Below are positions 10,194 through 25,100 of a stretch of DNA of 64,000 nucleotides, one piece after another. Source of the DNA: Argopecten irradians (lineage: Eukaryota; Mollusca; Bivalvia; Pectinida; Pectinidae); contig NC_091142.1 in the NCBI RefSeq assembly GCF_041381155.1, positions 33,302,369 through 33,366,368 on the forward strand, written 5' to 3'. Each line of letters starts with the position of its first letter. Position 1 is the first letter of the stretch. The position numbers and the translations under genes were made by a program. The notes under the pieces were generated by a model. The model searched no databases. It was not told where the DNA came from and saw nothing but the letters and a program-made list of their open reading frames with translations.

Positions 10194-13100
10194 ATGGCGG
10201 ACGCAAGTCGTAAGTCTTATCGTGCTCATCTATGTTTTACGTTATTCGATTTACCTATCTACTAAATCATCGAAATATTTTTGTTTTGAGATGTCTAATT
10301 AATTCATGCAAACTTGGAAATATTTGAAACGTTCATTGTTGTGATGATTTTCAAAGGTTATTGAATTTTCATCAAGCCGGTAATCCTGATTTCACAAAAC
10401 ACTATGGTTTGTGTTTGCGTGGTTGTTTCCATTATATTGATGTGTGATGTTTTCATGGTTGGAACTTAATAATAGCATCCAGATCTCATTAAATCATGCT
10501 ACTTTCTGTGTTTGCGTGAAGACAAAGTCGTCGATTCATCTATTTGTTCTTTTGACAAAGACCTGTTCGGCCTTGACTTATGATATTTCTATTTTTAGCA
10601 GCACAACGAGGCCGGCACAACGATATTACAAAATAAGTTTAACAAGCATTAGCTTCCCAAAAAGCTCAGTGGGCTACGCGGAAGCTTAACCCTTTGATTG
10701 GTCAGATTATGGAAATTAAACAATGATATGACGATATTGTTTTGCAATTTTAATTGATCTGTTGAAAGCCATTTTATAATTTGTGAGCTTGTGGTAGTGC
10801 AAGGTTGCCAGGTCTAGTACAGAAGAACAGTTTTAATAATACTTTTTGTACCAACAATATAAAAAGATGCAGAGATTACTAAGCTCAGAGAAAAGGCAAC
10901 GAAAATATTGAACTTAATCTCATATGTTTCTGTGTTTGTCTATGATCCTTTTTCATTCCGCTTTTAGTATGTACTGTCATTCCGCATTTTAGTATGTTCC
11001 GTATCCCGTTAATTAGTATCTACGCATTGTCTGATTATTAATGTTACATGATGGTGATCTAAATTAAATAAGAAATATAAAAGTAATGTCTCGAACATGT
11101 TATACTTCTACAGATATATTTGTTCCATCATTAAAATGGAACCAGATTTCATTTAAAATGCCCGATTAATTTCTAGACAATCCTTATTCAGAATACTTTT
11201 TTCACGAATGCATGTTCTACACTGAAAATCTGAACGGATGGAAGCGCTTGTGTGACCATGCTTTATCAGAAAGATGGCGTCCGAATCCGGACAGATTGAA
11301 GTCTGTTTCCGTAAAACGGTTTAATATTACTTTGTCAGACAATGCTTGTAACACACCGAACATCCGTCTGATTCAAGCGTTCTTGATACATGGCTATCCT
11401 GGAAGATGACACGATTTGCATACGGTTCTAACTGCTACGCCTCAAGCGTCGTAGCAATAACTGTTTATGACTTTACTTTCAAATGCATTTTCTTCTTTGT
11501 TTTAGAATACAGTTACTCAACATCGGCAGGGCAGCCAGCTGCCAGGTAATTCATAAAGACTTTTATAGAACTATTCAGGCATGAATTCTTAGAATAATTG
11601 GAAATGTGAAAATTTGGAGAGTTCACCAACTTTCCTTCAAACAAATCAGCTAATTTTGTAATTCTGATAGTTACTCTGGTGTTTGTCGTTAAAAAAACCC
11701 TTTTCTTTTATTGTCTTAAAAACTTTTATTTTAACTACTTTGTACATAGATTATTGAAGAGAACATGCATCTTCACTAGATATTTTCCCTAAGCACATCA
11801 CTGTAAATCCACCACCATAATATAAGCTTTTATGGGAATGTGAATGCAATAAAAAAAGATCGTCCAAAAAACAGACTAGTGTTGATGACAGATGTGCATT
11901 AAGTTAAGCACTAAATGTTTCTTTGTCAATTTACAGCTACTCCTACGGGGGTTATGGCACATCTACAGATGCTGCATCTTACCAACAACAACAACCAGCA
12001 GCAGCAGCAACATATGGACAGGTGAGTTGTGATGTATAGGTAAATTGTTAGGATAACACGAGTAGAAAATACAGAATCAATAACATTGTCATAATTTGAA
12101 AACATATTATTTCAAATTTTATCTAAAATGTATATATAATACATGTATACAATTCCAAAAGCATGTTATCAAATTGGTCATAAATTTTCCCACTTTTTGT
12201 TTTCCGCAGCAACCTGCAGCAGCCTATGGACAGCAGGGATATACTGGATATGATCAAAGTGCTTACTCACAGGCGCCACAATCAGCAGCTACAACACAAG
12301 CTGCTTCATATACAGCACCAGAAAGTTATGGTAGGCAAACAGTGAAACATTAAAAAAATAAATTTCTATACAAAATTCTAGTTGTGCTTAAGGCTGAAAC
12401 GACTCATTGCAATACCCATTGAATCGCGATAATTTGTATATTCAGTGTTCACCATGACCTGTTATATGATGGTGGGCCGCCATCGTTAAATTATGCAGCG
12501 CCATCATTAAAAGTTCAGCGCCATCATAAACAATTTGTTGCGCCATCGTAAAATATCCCTGAGATTTTACCTGGACTGCCCATCAACACCACATGTAAAT
12601 GCTTGCGGGCAAATAGAACAATGGACTGTTGGGACCCACGCTCACCTGAGTGTCTATATCGTACATGGGTCAATGCACACACCATAGGAGATCTATTACG
12701 GTTAATTGATAAATTACGTACACATCCTAATTAGGCATGGTTGCGTATCTCGCGGGTTGAAGTTTCTATCAACTCACATTGATAAAATGCTTTGAAGTAA
12801 TGATTATAGTTTTCAAACGCCGAGCAGAAACGGTTTTGCAGAAGCTATCAAAGATGGCAGATAGTGAAGACATCGTTCAATATAATAGCATGTTGATGAA
12901 GAATTAACCACAAAACTTATCAGCTATTACTACTGAAATTAATAGTTGACTGATTCTAGCACAATCCATGATGAGGTGCAATGCAAGTGATCATGAGCGG
13001 TTATACCATAGAAGTTTATACGACATGTGTCTGCCCAAACAAAGGCCTAACCTGCTAACCGTTGGGTATTCACTGTGTGAAGTTTTAGCACACAATGGAA

Positions 13101-16100
13101 GAAATATGACCATGATCTCCATAAAATAATCAGTTAATCATAGGTTAATCTATTCGCTACACTGAAAACACGGCAGCCTACAATAACAGGCTTTGACATA
13201 AACAAACAATAGGTGAAAACAAATGTATTTACTTGTTTGATGGTTCGTTCAAATCCCCCTCTCGTGGTCCTTGTGTTGTTTTTCAGCGTTAATAGTTATC
13301 CGGGTCAGGTTGACTGCCAATTTGCCATTATCTTAAAAGTTATGTAAGGCCTAATCTCATTGGCTAAGCTAAAACCAACCGACGAATGAGATTAGGCTTT
13401 ACATAACTTTTAAGATAGTGGCAAAATGGCAGTCAACCTGACCCGGATAACTATTAACGCTGAAAAACGACATAACCAACCGACGAGAGGGGGATTTGAA
13501 CGAACCGTCAAACAAGTAAATACATTGTTTTCACCTGTTGTTAGTTTATGTCAAAGCCTGTTATTGTAGGCTTCCGTGTTTTCAGTGTAGCGAATAGACA
13601 TTTTCGTTTGCAAAAATGTTCTTGATCGTGTCCGACTAACGAAAATTTGTCAATTTTTCAAGTTTCGAGGCTGTTTGTGAAAAAAAGTAGACAAGTTCAG
13701 TAGGATTTCTTGTTACCATCGTGAAGTGTAACATCTTAACTTTCAATTAAGACCAAAGCTGCTGAAATAGTTGGTCTGGATATTTTTTTACAACACTTTG
13801 AACTAAATTACCCAATTTTGCGTCACTGAGGAGTTCCTTACCTTTCTCTATATATTAGTCTATAGTGGGTCTTTGACTTATCAGCGTGCTAAATACCTAT
13901 GAGTTAATGTTGTTGAAATGTCTAAATATTGTGCTCTTGTCTAATTTCATTTTTAAACAAATTGAACATATTGAGAAAATCGATCTTATTTCCTGGGTCA
14001 TCTGCAGGCATTTGATGCTACAAACGTAATACAAATGTCCACATGCCAGTGTATTACAAGCATTATTTCCACAATATAAACTATACAATCGTATATTATA
14101 TTATATTCCATTAGTAATTGGGTTGAGTTTCATTAAGATATAAGGCTATTTTGCAGGAAAAACATTCTTTTTCTTGGAATATCAAATCAGGTCAAAGTCA
14201 AGGGAGGTAACTCTTACATAAAACAAGGAAAGATTCATATTTTTTCTTTATTTCTAAAGTTCAAATTGTAGTGTCGTCCAATTACCTTACTCAGAATACA
14301 ACTAATATGTTTAATACATTTTTTCGTTTTTTGAATAAGCATAATTTTGAAATGCTAATACACTGTATTTGTTTTAAATGTTGAAGAAGTATATTTATTA
14401 GAATATATCATCATTGAAATGAACATGATTTAAGAAACACAAGATGTAGAAGAACCCACTCTGGATAAATGTTTAATGACCAGGGGCTTTTCATTTTATG
14501 TCAATCATGACTTCAATGTGATCACTTTATAGTAAAGCTTTGCTGGACCAATAATAATTAGCAATTGTTGGATTTTTGTCATAATGACTAATGATATAAG
14601 ACATAAATTTAACCTTTATTAAGTAGTTTTGGTTGCAAAGGAAAAAATCACTTTGATATCATTTAATGGTGTAATTATAAATACTCCTTAGGAAAAAGCT
14701 CGCGCGTGAATTCTTTGAGTGAAAAAAAAATTACACAATTTCCTCCATCATAAAATTTTCACCTGTGGTGATCCCTGATGTCGATACAATTTTATGATAG
14801 TCTTGTCGTTGTGGTGCGATACAATGCAGTCTTTATACTCACACTTGAAGCAATATATCTTGGCCATATCAAGATTATCAGACTGGGATCAGACCCAATA
14901 GAGGTTTAAACACTCACTGACCATCCCCCACGTCGGTTTTGATTAACAGTCTTAAGCCTATTAAGCCTAGGTGGTAGTGAGCTAGTGTAACTATTCACTT
15001 GTGTCTGATGCAGAAGCTGACCAGCTAGCCGAGGCTGATTTAGAAACAAGCTATGCATGGCGCTCTTATAAAGCCTTTACAATAAATATTATGACTACAG
15101 CTAGTAAGAATCACATCAACAGCAAACACTTTTGTTGTATGATTTACTCATGTTTTCAGTGTTACATAGCCCTATATATACTGTCTGAAGGTAGTCATAA
15201 AGTTTGCAATGGAAATGGCCGCCATTTTGGAATTTGGTAATTGTAATAAAGGAGTCAGATAGTTATAACAAATCCAGATTTAAATTTAATTTTATTAATT
15301 ATAAACTACTCAAATGTCAATAAATTGTACAAGTATAAAAACAGTTTGTACAGAAATTTTATGAATTTAATTAAATATAATAATTTAATTAGTTGATCCA
15401 AAGATATTTTATTAGTACTTCAGGCCTATAGCTAGTTGCCATGAAAACAAGTCCATAATAGAATGATAATTATTTATAATTTTGAACCATGTTCAATCAA
15501 TTTAAATAAGTACATTATTGCTTTAAAAATATCTCAAGCTATATATGAACCTAGTTTTATTATTTTTGTTACAGTTAGGCTACAGGTACTTATACTCTAG
15601 TCATTAATTGTTATTTGTCTCTCTTTGAATTATTTATTATTCATTTTATATTATTTGTTTACCTTTTTTTGTAATTTGAGATATTGATGTTTGTTTACAT
15701 CAAAAATATCTGTTTTATGTATTATTTTAAGGCGTTTGTTGTACATTATAAAATCCAGGTGTGAAAAAAAAAGGTTTAGAAATGTGATGGCACAAAAGAA
15801 TCGAGAGGCATGTATAGTGGTACATATCGTATTGGGATACTGGTGTATCATTGCAGTCCTAGTTGTACTTGTGCGTCATATACTATATATATGATGACAG
15901 TTTTGTATATAAAACATTAATAGTGTTGTAAAACCTTGTTCAATGCCACATGAAACTACATGGTCTCTGATAATGAAAGTATACTCACCAGGAACTGTGA
16001 GTCTTGCCTAGTATTTACAGTCAATAAAAGTCATAGTCAATGTCATTATATAAGGTACATAAAATATGTGTACAACGGATGGTGCTGGATTCAAGACTTG

Positions 16101-19100
16101 TTGAGATTTGTCAACTACCTGGACATACACAGATACCTAAAATATCCAGAATATCCGCTGCATTCAGATAATTGAGACAACTCAACCAAACCGGTTTCAC
16201 TCCACTAGCTCTATGGTAAAATTAGATTGTTTACTTATAATAAATTGCAGAGCTATCAGTTTTCATTTGTTGCTTGTTAAATAAGTTTCAGTTTTCAAGT
16301 CTCAAAGTTTAGAGAAAATTACTCGCATATGCAAGTAAATATTCCCAAAGGCGAGTTAAAAAATTAACCATGTATCGCCATCTGGCGAGTAAAAAAAATG
16401 TGGAAAATTTCCAGATTTTTTTGGTACTTGGGTTTTTTTAGTTTGTATTTAATTGGTGTCTGAAAAACGCTTAAACGCATTATCGCCCCTGCTGTAAAGC
16501 GTCATTATGACCCTACCTCATGTATCATAGCAACCCATAGCAATATGGCGGCAAAGATACCGGGGCAAACACCCCTCACTTGTTTTGGATTTAAAAAATC
16601 AAAACCGACAGCATCTACGGCGGATTCAGCAACGGATTCAGGCGTAAAAGAAGCCAAACCATCTTAGGAAGTAAACGCCATTTTGTTTCGGCATGGCTGA
16701 AGGAATTTTCATGGCTAAGGTATGACAATGATGCAATGTTTTGTAAAATGTATGAAGAAAATGCATCGATGGCTGGCAAAACTGGCTTCGTGTCAGCAGT
16801 GAAGGGCCCCCCACCCCCCCCCCTCAGCAGTGAAGGGCCCCCCAATAGTGGATCTCGACACTCGGCCATTTATTGAGAAATGGTTTGAAACAAAACGAAA
16901 ACTTAAATACAGAGGCTGGCCAAACCAAATCCAGTGGGATGTTGAATAAAAAGATGAAACCAACACAAAACTATTGTTTTTCTATTATTTTAATACTTGT
17001 GCAAGCATATCTGCATGCAATAACACAGATATAATCAATACAATGTATCTCTCAAATTTATAAATTTCTGTTGACAACATCTGGCGAGTAAAATCCAAAG
17101 GCCACTCGCCACTTGGCTAGTCATTCTCAAGTGCTACTTTGAGGCCTGGTTTTCATTTGGTGCTTGTTAAATTACTTAATAAAACAGCTGTTGCAGCATG
17201 TTTTAATTTTGAATGGATAATGAAATCATACTATTGTAATTTTGTCTCTATCAGGTCAAAGTTCAGCAGGACAAGCACAGACTTATGGTTCATATGGACA
17301 ACAGGGCTATACCCAGCCTGCTAGCACAGACTACAGTCAGTCACAAACGACACCATCTTACTCATCAGGTAGGTGTCACACACCCCTATATACATGTAGC
17401 AAGTTAATGTTTCACAAGGACATTAACAGACATAACTAGCAGATGAGGCATACAATTTAAAAAATCAAGGTCTTGGAAAATTTCAATATTACTTTTTTTC
17501 TTTCACATGAAATACCTTTTTTCTCATAATAACACTTTATGACACAAACCTGTTTATATGTCCATGGGTTTCACTTATGTGTCTTATAGTGTCATTATAG
17601 TGAAAAGAGTTTCATATTTTTCACAGAGAAATCTTTTAATCTTTTTAATTTTCATTTGTACTTTAAATTGCTTTGGCTGAATCATCTGCTAGCTGTAGAA
17701 AGCACCATCAATGTAACTGAATATTTAATCTTGGTGTTCTTACAAAAGAAAGGAAGGTCATTTCAATTTACAGTAATTTGGCATTTGTGAAATCTATGAC
17801 TGAAGCTTTTGAAATATTTTAAAGAATTTATGTCTAGAAATAAATGGAGGTTTTCTTATTTTGTTTGAACACTGTTCTTGGCTTACAAGATATATAAGAA
17901 GCTAACCTTGCCTATTCCTATCATTTCTTTGTCCCACTTGCATGGCTACATCCTGTTAAAGTTAATAAAAGTATTGAGACCATCAGGTCAAAGTCAGACA
18001 ATTTTATCATTAACTTTCTGTCATAATTGATGTGCTCTGTTTGATGTACAACTTTCTTCTGAAACAAAGGCAGCATCGAGTTGTCTTCTGAAGCCATGGA
18101 GATCCGAAGAAATTGGAAACTTTGGACGAAATAAATTTGATTTTGTTTCTATTATTTGTGAAACATTTGGTTGGAAATGATGCAATAGGCACGGTTCTGT
18201 GAATAACCTGAAGTTTGGTATCAAAAGTAAATAAAGGATATCGATTCTGTGTATTAGGTTCATACGGAGGTCAACAGAGTTACGGCTCATCTTCCTACGG
18301 GGACGGCTCACAACAGTCATATGGTCAACAGTCAGGTAAATCCTCCGACTACATGTCACACACAATCTGGAGGCACGCAGCATCAATACAGGAAGAACAT
18401 GCTTTTTCAGAGACAGGGATTTTTGTAGTTTTGTCTATCCTCACTTTGCCAAATTGTTTTTCTGCTTTGTTTGGTGTGAATATTAAACATGTTAGTTTGC
18501 AAATCTACAATACTGACATCGATAATGAAAAAGAAACATGTTTAAGATGCACAAGGACCATATTCCTTGTATGTGTTATTCAGACCGAGTATCAAATATG
18601 TTTAAAGTGTTGTTTTAAAGTGTTAAAAGGATGAAGTGGAATTAATTGTATGTTTGTACTTTTTGTCAAGTGAATTTCATTTTAAAATTAAATACCTTTG
18701 AAAAGATCTAAAGCAACATTTGTACTTTTGTTAACAGTAATAAGCTTTCACGTGTAAACACTTCATTTTATGATAAGTTTCAAACCCTTTGATAAAAAAA
18801 AAATCTGCGCTAAATTATGCAGAATTAGAGTACTGGGAATACAAAATTTGCAATTTTAAAAACATCAGAAATGTTGCCCATCCTCTCTTTTGAATTTCTA
18901 TTCAATATCGGCATGCTCTGTATTGCCATACTACAGAAGCTTGCATGCATGAAGGCAGAATTAAATCAATTTCAATTTAGAAAATGAGACAAAATGTAGA
19001 CAAAAAATTTCAAGATCACAGTTGCAAATCTTATAGGAGGAGCATATGATGTTTTTTTTGTGCTGCTGGTTAAATGTTTAAAATTAGAATCTTCTTTCTT

Positions 19101-22100
19101 ATTAATACTGAAAATTCAATTTTAGCCATATTTTAGGAGATCATCATTTTATAAAGATCAGCTGGCAGACATGTTTATACCAAAACTTTCTTGTAATTCA
19201 AATATGCTGAAGGAAAGATCCCAACATCTTATTTATAATTTGAACAAAAAGCAAATTTCATTATTTCACTGAAAATAGACAAGTGTTGGTGTTTTCCTTA
19301 GCATTATGAATTACCAGAACAACACTGGGGTTAATTGATAAAAGATCTTTAGCTAATTTTGTTTCTTGTCTTTGTATCAAAAGGTTACCAACAGCCACAA
19401 CAACAGGCTACAAGTCCTACTGCATCTTATGGCCAGCAGGGATACGGTGGCAGCGGCCAGCAGCAGTCCGGGGGTTATAACTCGGGCAGCAGTAGTGGGG
19501 GTGGGGGCTCCGGCGGCTATGGAGGTGGATCAGGAGGATACGGTGGTGGCCAGCAGTCCAGTTATGGAGGTGGTGGCAGCGGGGGTGGTTCCTACGGTGG
19601 CCATGGAGGAGGTGGTGGTGGCGGCAGCGGCGGTGACTCATACGGATCTGGCAGGGGTGGCGGCAGTTCATATGATGACAGACGCAGTAAGTTTATAATC
19701 TTAACATTAACAACAATTTCATTGGGATCCAAAATCATTTTCTGCAGGATTGATTCAGATAAGGGTGGGAAAGTTTAAGTTTATAGAATAATAATTCAAC
19801 TTTGCTTGTTATGAGCATTTTCATTGGATTAAAATTTAATTCGTCGCCGTTTGTGACGTTGCTTCTCATTGGCTGAGATGACAGCGTAATGATTTCATAG
19901 ACAAAAGAGTCTCAAAATGAATTTTGAGTATTGAAGAGATTATACATTTTTTATGTTATGGAGATATAACACAAAAATCTGAGTGTACTCTCATCATAAA
20001 CTGCTTTTTGGTTTATTTAGAGTATACACAGATTTTTGTGTTATATCTCCATAATAAAAAAAAAACTATTCAAGTTAATCCTTAACTGATTTTAAAAACA
20101 AAGACTAGCATTTTGTCTGTAGATGGTGAAATTTGTCACCTTTTTAAAAGGAATATCTTTATATTTTTAGGATGCCTAAAAAACCCCAGCTTTTTTTGTT
20201 GATTTACATGTTGGATTATGTAAGAAACTTAATATGACTTTGCTGAGATGATATATGTTTTTCACAATTTTATACTTTTATTTGACAGATAACCGAGGTG
20301 GCAGCGGCGGGTCAAGCTATGGGTAGGTTACATCGTACTAGTATTTAAAGTTAATTGTCCTAGGGTACACTTTCTAAACATTGGTCTGATAAAAACATTA
20401 CCGTAAAGCTAAGATCAACAATGAAGGAAATGAATACCATTGTTTCAAGACTCTAGGTGGTGAACAAGAAGGGTTACAAAGGATTGTACTGTATTTAGAG
20501 CTACCTGTGTGTAATGTTTACAGTGGGGATTTAGATGTTAAAAAACATATCCCTTTAGTAACCATAGGTTACAGGGAAAGGTTGGAAAGAAATGGTGGAA
20601 TACATTCATAAAAACAAATGGGTTAACTTAAAGTGTTTTGTAAACAGTGTAAAACAAATGTGGACATGAGATATTGTGTGTATGCCTTTGATATGCATAA
20701 TCCTTTTTCCATTTCTAAAGACTTTCTACCAGGTGACCGAATGAGAGTTTGCAATCAACTGTGGGCTTATATACAATGACAAAAATGATTTTTTTAAAAA
20801 CAACAAACATTGGATTTTAAGATAAAAGCAAAATGGACTCGCTGGATTTGCATTTAGGAATGGTGACTGCTGAGTACATTACTAATACAAGGCTTATAAA
20901 AAATGGTAATAGGTATTTCAATGTAAGCGTAAATGATTTTTACGACTGAAAGTTAAATATGAGAATGAGGTATGACCATCCTAGATATTTTTAGTCCTGA
21001 CCCACACACTGCTCACAACTGGTTACCATGAGGAGAATGATTGGTGCCTCGGTTTTACAAACAAGTTTGAAATTGTGACAAGAATATATCAAGCTGAAAA
21101 AGCTGACTAAAAGTTGCTTCAGAAAAATTATTTCATTTAACTAAAGCATAACTGAGATCAGTATAAATTAAACACTAACCTATGCTAATTACTATATATA
21201 TATTGGGTATAAAAATGTATCCACAATTCAATATTACACTGAATCTTTCAGTATGACATTAAATAGGTTTTTTTGCTCTCTTTATTTTTGATATGTAGCT
21301 TATAAAACAATGGCTTGATATATAGGTATTTTACTTTTAATACATGATATCTAGATCAGCTTTGATCATCATCATATTATAGACCAACATGGATCTCATT
21401 ACGTACATGAACGTCTGTAGACATACAAAAATTACAAATGTTTCTGCAATACTGTATTTATTAGCAGTCCAGCGAGTCCAATGCAACAAGTTATTCCGCG
21501 TCTTAAAAGTGGCTCTGGTTATCAAAAGCATGACTTGGTCCAACCGTAATAAAACTTCTCCCTCTAGTGATAATGAAATGTTAGTAGGATCAGGAGGAAT
21601 TAGTTTTCCTTTGATAATGTATAAAACCGGAACTTTTATGTGTTCTATCTTCAAATATAGACTTTTTAAAGAAAGTAATTTCATTAATCTATTCAGTAGT
21701 AGTTACTATACAACTCTATTGAAACAGTTGAGATGGCCCTTGACGTAAGTAATCATCACAGTGTCGGAATAAAAAGATTTTACAACATCCATACATTTGA
21801 TGGGATGTATATATATATTATGCTGGTAATGTTACACACTGAATACTATTCAAAGTAGCTCTCTCTCCTTTACATTGGCCCTTCATTATAAACCATCAGG
21901 ACAACCAGGAGAAAGCCATAGCAGTAGTTTCTGTATTCAGCAGACTGATTGGATTATCCATGCATGTGGAGGTAGTGCTGTGACAGAGCCTAGGACTGCA
22001 GTACTGCTATACAATACTGGTCTACTTTCAGTAACAAGCAAAGTAGCAAAAGCCTTGCCATACTTATAAAATTTAGCCGTTATGGTATAGCCAAATGAAA

Positions 22101-25100
22101 ATGTCACTAGTATGCAAGTTGAAGCAGTATTTGTAATTTAGTGCCCATTATATTGAATATGATATTTAATACTTCCTTCAGCTCATACCTTCACCTAATC
22201 TTCATTAATGTTGACCAAGTCCAAAAGTGTACTTATGGATATTTATCATTTAGGCATATTGCCAGTATAAAACTTTGCATTTTTTACTTTTTATTTATTT
22301 TGAAGTTTTATTGATTTTATTTTTGCTAGTGTATTTTTTGCTAACAAAGTTCACTTATTTCAAGTGAAGACTGTCATGCGCTTTTTCCCTTGTGTAGAAC
22401 CAGAAAATAAGATCATGATTAGAAACATTTAGTCCTTGATAGACCAGAGCCACTACATGAAAACCGTTATGAAAACTGAGTGTTTATACCAATCTTAAGC
22501 ATATGAGATTTTCAAAATGCAAAGAAATGCATTGGGGTAAATAAAAAAATAAAAAAATGGTTACATATAAAAAGGTGGAAATGGTTGACTACTGCCACTG
22601 AGAATTGGCCGTGTGAAAAAAGGGGGATCTAAATTAACTAATGGAAAGGACATCTAGGTTTTTGGTTGATTGTTGACGAAGAATGGCTACAATTTCTGGA
22701 GAAGCTTGCAAATACTAATGTGGAAGTAGAAGAACAATTGAAAACATAGAACACAAGAAGATAGTATGTGTTCAACAAACAACCAATTTGGGAGTCCATA
22801 TACGAGACTCCATAAGACCAGAAGTTGCAGTCCAGCAGTGAAGAAGTAATCCAGGAGATCAGTACGGCTGGTCACCCCGCCGTACACAGTAGTTGGGTGC
22901 TGTGTGTGATTGGTGTGACCACTCGATACTGACCGTACTCTTTAATATATTGCAGCGGAGGTCGCGGAGGGTACAACAAAAGTTACGGTGGTGGTAAGTC
23001 CACAGTCATGGCTAGCATGACAGTTTCTCTTATCTTATTACCACTGTGAATTCTCGTCTTAGTTTGTCTCACAACCGGTAGGGCCCCATGGATGGGTACA
23101 GGGGCCTTTAAAAATCTATGGCTGGATTGGAATTTTTTTTTTTTTTAATTTTTTTTACCACTTAAAGATTTTTCAGGGAAAATGAAAGCATGAGTCAAAC
23201 TTAATACTAAGAGATATACTGGGTGCCAAGTACCATGTCAAGTTTAAATATTTCAAAGAAAAATGGGAAGACTAGAATGGGACATGGTTATTTAAACTGG
23301 AATACATATTGGTTATTATTTATTTATTTTTGTCACTCATCGAGAACCACTATTTTACAGTAAAGATTCTTCATTTATTTTAGTACCTAGCATCCAAGAA
23401 ATTTCTAAATCCAGGCTACCGTTTTGCCTTCATCCATATAAAAAAAATTGAAGGTTACAATTTACGGTTATTTTCTGATATGTACATATATTTTACAACT
23501 GAGACAGATTTCAAATCGTGCAAAAGTTTTAACCTTGAGTCCTTTTTTGCAAGAAGTTCAGATATTGCATGTTTATTGAAAAATAAAGAGGAAGAAATAT
23601 AGAAAGTTCAGTGAGAACAAAGTTGTATATGATAGGTGTAGTTAAAGAATATGTCTCTTGTTATTACGAACACCAATAGATATATGAAACATTACTAAAT
23701 CAATTCCGACTTGCAGTGAATTCTAATATTCAACTTGTTCCTGTTTTTCATAAATATGGTGTATCAGAATTTTATGTAAAAATTAATGTTTATTTTAATT
23801 TTTTGTAGAATTATGTGGTAACTTTTTATTCTTTATTTGGGAAATTTTTTAATCAGTACTTAATATAAATCAAAATCAATATTTTAGTCTTGAATAGAAG
23901 TTTATTAGCCCATTTTTTTTTTTTTTTTTTTTTCGTCATATTATAATTTCATTCAGATGATACGTTTATAAAGCCCATCTTAATTTTGATAATTTAGGAT
24001 TCTCCACATAGTGTGTCATCAGAAGAGAGAGAAAGTTGGTGGATGATGAAATTAAGCAACCTAACTGTATAATTTATTATACCCATGGACAAAATCCTGG
24101 CTTTATGTATGGTTGTCTTATTATATTAATTTTCAAAAAAATCTTTAGTTGAAATTGATATAATAAAAAAAAAAAGGATTTAATTTTCAAAACTGATGGT
24201 ATCTTGTTTAACTGAAAAGTAATAAAAACTGAATGCTCCGCTTGGTAAATATAATGTTAGGTTGCTGGAATCTGTGTGACGTATGTGTGAGAAATGTATT
24301 TTATGATTAACATTAATTATGCTTATCATTATCATGTGTTTGTAATCATTTGTTATTATGAGATGTTTTAGCATTCACTATGTACAACGTTCACCAGCAC
24401 TTAAAACGACAAACTCCAAATAATTAGGATTTGAACAAAATGAACACAGGAAATTAGAGACTGATTATGATGTGTGTAAAACTTGCTATGGTAGTAAAAC
24501 AAAACTTTGAAAATGAATCAAAGAAAACTAAAAAAAAAAAAATCCAAACGAACTGAGAAAAAAAAATCATAAAAGAAATATCAAAGTAAGTGTATTATAT
24601 CATCACTATGCAAACCATAATAATCACAATATGCGAACTATAATTACTTTAGGGCTTAAAAACGTCCATAGCTGAATAGAAAGCATTTATGTGTGGATTT
24701 GTCAAATGCAAAGTTTCGTGGATTTTGTGTACTATAAACAAAACCCAACAAAAATCAAATGAAGGTACGTTGAACAATATGTGTCATGTCTTGACAGTAA
24801 TTATGAATCGACGTGACTGTAAACAATGAAGTGTGTATACTAATTTATGAAACATTAAAATGTTATGAAACGGAAGTAAAGGTATAAATAGCAGATTATG
24901 GACTCTATGAGGTGTAGATACACAAGTACTATATGTGTATACTAAACATTGTAAAATCAATGGTTACAAGCTATTTAAAGGTGTTGATCAATGGTGGACT
25001 TGAAATGATTTTAAATGCTAAAAGGACAAGGTGTTTATAAATGATTACAGACTTAAATGTGTGTAGAAATCATTACTAAAATACCAACCATTATTCAAAG

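Noticed and set aside
21337-21748. Two overlapping ~115-codon frames in FET intron 8
   Set aside because: Opposite-strand frames in AT-rich intron sequence with no domain, splice support or codon bias.
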